Made by a program: the position numbers and the translations under genes | Part shown: piece by piece, positions 20,280-22,063 of the stretch | How the letters are laid out: each line of letters opens with the position of its first letter | How positions within the stretch are numbered: position 1 is the stretch's first letter | From: Chryseobacterium sp. | GTDB lineage: Bacteria > Bacteroidota > Bacteroidia > Flavobacteriales > Weeksellaceae | DNA: 22,063 nt | Direction: 5' to 3' | NCBI GenBank assembly: GCA_030146295.1 | Contig: JASLCD010000171.1 | Span: forward strand, 1-22,063 | The notes under the pieces: generated by a model | Databases searched by the model: none | What the model saw: only the letters and a program-made list of their open reading frames with translations | Told to the model about the DNA's origin: nothing

Positions 20280-21755
20280 TTAATTTAATGGTAAGGTAAA
20301 ATAAAACGTAGAACCTTCATCTACGATACTGGAAACACCAACATTTCCGTGGTGCTGTTTGATGATTTCAGAGCATATAAACAGTCCTATTCCCATCCCC
20401 TGAAACTGCAGTGAAGATTCTTCTACACGATAGAATTTCTTGAATACCGCATCCTGCTTAAAATCGGGAATTCCAATCCCAAAATCAGTAACATTTACTC
20501 TCACTTCCTGAGCTTCATGATCTACAAAGGTAGTAACGATTACCTGATTATTATGAGGTGAATATTTGACAGCATTGGTCAGAAAATTAATCAGCACCTG
20601 TTCGATACGGATCTCATCCAAAGGAATTAAAATATCAGGTTTTGTTCCGTGGCGTTCTATTTTTACCTGTTGCTCATCATGAGTCTGTAATATGGTATCA
20701 ATCGCGTTGCTGATCACGCTTTCCAGATTAACGGGCTTTTTATTGATTTTCAGTTTTCCATTTTCAATTTTCGATACGTCCAGAAGATCGGTGATAAGAG
20801 TATTGAGTTTTTCAATCTGTGTCTGAACTTTTGTGACAAATCCTGCTTCAGCACTTTCTTTATCTAATTTCAGTTTTCTTTCCAATAGCTGAACATAGGC
20901 TTTAATACTGGTTAAAGGAGTTTTTAACTCATGACTCGCAATACTTAGGAATTCATCTTTTTCTTTTTCTACTTTTTTCTGATCATCAATATCAGTAAAT
21001 GTTCCCACCCAGTTTTTAATACGGTCTTCATCATATACAGGGGTGACCCTAAGCAAATGATACCTATAATGATCTGAAATAACATTTTTTATTCTGATCT
21101 CCAATTCAAGGGCTTTTCCTTTTCTCCTGCATCTCTCCAGTTCTTCGCTTATATTATGATCATCGGGATGTGTTTCAGGGAAATCCTGCTCATTGTCAGA
21201 ATACTGATACCATTTACCGTTAACAAAATCAACAATACCATCTTCATTAAGGGTAAATGCAATCTGAGGAAGAGACTCCAGCATGAGATGAAAATGATCG
21301 ATCTGGGATTTCATGGTCACCTGCGATTCCCTTCTTCCTTTCACTTCCAGTTCCAGATTCTGCTGTGTTTTTTTCATTGCAATATTCTGTTCCTGGAGAC
21401 TATAGAATGTTTTCACCTTAAGCAAAAGGATTTCAGGATCTACGGGCTTTGTTACATAGTCTTTACCACCAGAAGCGTAACCCTGGGTAATGAATTTTTT
21501 ATCGGTATTAACGGCGGATAAAAATATAATAGGAACATCTTTCGTTTTACTGTAGCCTGCAAGCGTTTCTGCTACTTCAAAGCCATCCATATCAGGCATT
21601 TGAACATCTAAAATAATCAAGGCATAGTCATTTTTCAATGCCTTGCCAAGAGCCTCTTCGCCGGAGCCGGCCGTTTCAACCTGAAAATCTTTAGATTCAA
21701 GTAATTTTTGAAGTGAATAAAGATTACTTTGGTTGTCATCAACAATTAAAATCAT
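20280..21755 (-). CDS. REC-PAS-histidine kinase hybrid
   Basis: A 491-residue cytoplasmic kinase with an N-terminal receiver (LIVDDNQSN, Asp50 in LDVQMPDMDG, Lys103 in TKPVD). A coiled linker follows at about 118-150, then a PAS domain at about 152-260, ending WVGTFTDIDD. HisKA has His275 in SHELKTP. The HATPase domain has NAVKYS, DFGIGIP and MGIGLF. The receiver at the N-terminus means the kinase may be switched by phosphorylation from another kinase before it signals. It is the first gene of the operon. I use the ATG at 21755; a TTG 15 nt upstream in the same frame is a less likely start. No membrane segment is present, so the sensing is cytoplasmic, and neither input nor ligand can be read from the sequence. 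All motifs look intact. Confidence 0.9.
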   Translation of the reverse strand: MILIVDDNQSNLYSLQKLLESKDFQVETAGSGEEALGKALKNDYALIILDVQMPDMDGFEVAETLAGYSKTKDVPIIFLSAVNTDKKFITQGYASGGKDYVTKPVDPEILLLKVKTFYSLQEQNIAMKKTQQNLELEVKGRRESQVTMKSQIDHFHLMLESLPQIAFTLNEDGIVDFVNGKWYQYSDNEQDFPETHPDDHNISEELERCRRKGKALELEIRIKNVISDHYRYHLLRVTPVYDEDRIKNWVGTFTDIDDQKKVEKEKDEFLSIASHELKTPLTSIKAYVQLLERKLKLDKESAEAGFVTKVQTQIEKLNTLITDLLDVSKIENGKLKINKKPVNLESVISNAIDTILQTHDEQQVKIERHGTKPDILIPLDEIRIEQVLINFLTNAVKYSPHNNQVIVTTFVDHEAQEVRVNVTDFGIGIPDFKQDAVFKKFYRVEESSLQFQGMGIGLFICSEIIKQHHGNVGVSSIVDEGSTFYFTLPLN

Positions 21756-22063
21756 AGAAGTCAAAATCAATAATTAATTATACTTACTTTAGGTTCAAAA
21801 ATACTCACAATATTTCAAAAAACAGTAATTTTTAAAGATTATGACTATTTAATTAACACTCTTTTTTATAACAAAAACTCTAATGGTATAGTCTGAATAT
21901 ATACTCGGCTGTCATTATTGTTTCCGAATAACACTAACCTTTATTACCAAACAGCTGATTTGATGAATATAAGTATTGAGGACCTAACCGGTAAACAAAA
22001 AAGGATTTCTTAAACTTTAAGATAATTTTTTATCTTTTTTGAGCCCCTCAGGAAACTTAAATT
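21756..22063. other. Upstream region of the signalling operon, no gene seen
   Basis: These 308 bases to the window edge are AT-rich. They contain the -7-type element at 21796-21803. On the plus strand a short open frame starting MNISIEDLTGKQKRIS (21963 to its stop codon) ends shortly before a weak hairpin AAGATA-N6-TATCTT (22019-22036) followed by T's. This is too thin to call a gene. I see no repeat or RNA fold otherwise. Confidence 0.5.
21796..21803 (-). promoter_or_regulatory. Putative -7 element for the six-gene signalling operon
   Basis: On the minus strand TATTTTTG matches TAnnTTTG, ending 40 nt before the ATG at 21755. TTTG about 12 nt upstream is too close to be a standard -33 element. 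Confidence 0.45.

Noticed and set aside
21963..22036. Short plus-strand gene starting MNISIEDLTGK at the right edge, followed by a weak hairpin
   Set aside because: It has only 16 codons, no promoter match and no known family. The hairpin is AT-only in most of its stem and loop.
1..22063. CRISPR array, tRNA or rRNA genes, or an insertion sequence
   Set aside because: I found no regularly spaced direct repeats, no tRNA-like cloverleaf that I could recognise and no transposase-like protein. Subtle examples could be missed by eye.

Overview
The window reads as chromosomal DNA of a Bacteroidota member, most likely the Chryseobacterium/Weeksellaceae branch of the Flavobacteriia. Grounds: low GC content; several TAnnTTTG-type -7 promoter elements and no obvious Shine-Dalgarno sequences; an exported protein whose mature end starts VGINT with a TLDVNG motif; a TonB-dependent receptor ending in Phe; CheB/CheR genes with no chemoreceptor or flagellar gene nearby; and a small double-glycine peptide of the 'bacteriocin-like' type familiar from Chryseobacterium. 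The genus is an inference. I saw no rRNA, tRNA, CRISPR array, transposase or phage gene.

Left part (1-5353): the first codons of a probable dapD; an isoprenylcysteine-methyltransferase-like membrane protein; two adjacent interspersed-repeat-like elements, one of which supplies the last codons of a DUF2255 gene; an NlpC/P60 lipoprotein followed by a stand-alone LytTR DNA-binding protein; a conserved Bacteroidota protein of unknown function; a small lipoprotein; a VGINT-type exported protein; an unmarked 57-residue Cys-rich peptide with a GG leader (minus strand, 4770-4943); and an 86-residue hypothetical protein. Convergent pairs here are separated by hairpin terminators.

Middle part (5379-12294): a sugar-use locus. 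On the minus strand, in transcription order, come a TonB-dependent receptor without a SusD partner, a GH100-like (neutral-invertase-like) hydrolase, a uridine-kinase-like P-loop kinase and an SLC45-type sugar permease. A LacI-type regulator is divergent. The 241-bp intergenic region holds a tandem duplicated LacI-style operator, a third palindrome with the same core and a separate perfect inverted repeat. The set looks like uptake of a sucrose-like disaccharide through both membranes, cleavage in the cytoplasm and phosphorylation of a product. It recalls the Xanthomonas sux locus with a GH100-like enzyme in place of amylosucrase.

Right part (12295-22063): an exported S41-family peptidase with an 8-C homopolymer, a 95-residue hypothetical protein, and then a six-gene minus-strand signalling operon. 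In transcription order it encodes REC-PAS-histidine kinase; CHASE3-HAMP-GAF-coiled coil-histidine kinase-REC-REC-REC; a CheY-like regulator; CheR; CheB (catalytic domain only); and a second CheY-like regulator. Spacing is 0-28 nt throughout, so this is probably one multi-kinase phosphorelay with a methylation/demethylation pair. Its methylation substrate is not a chemoreceptor in the window; the coiled coil of the large kinase is a candidate.
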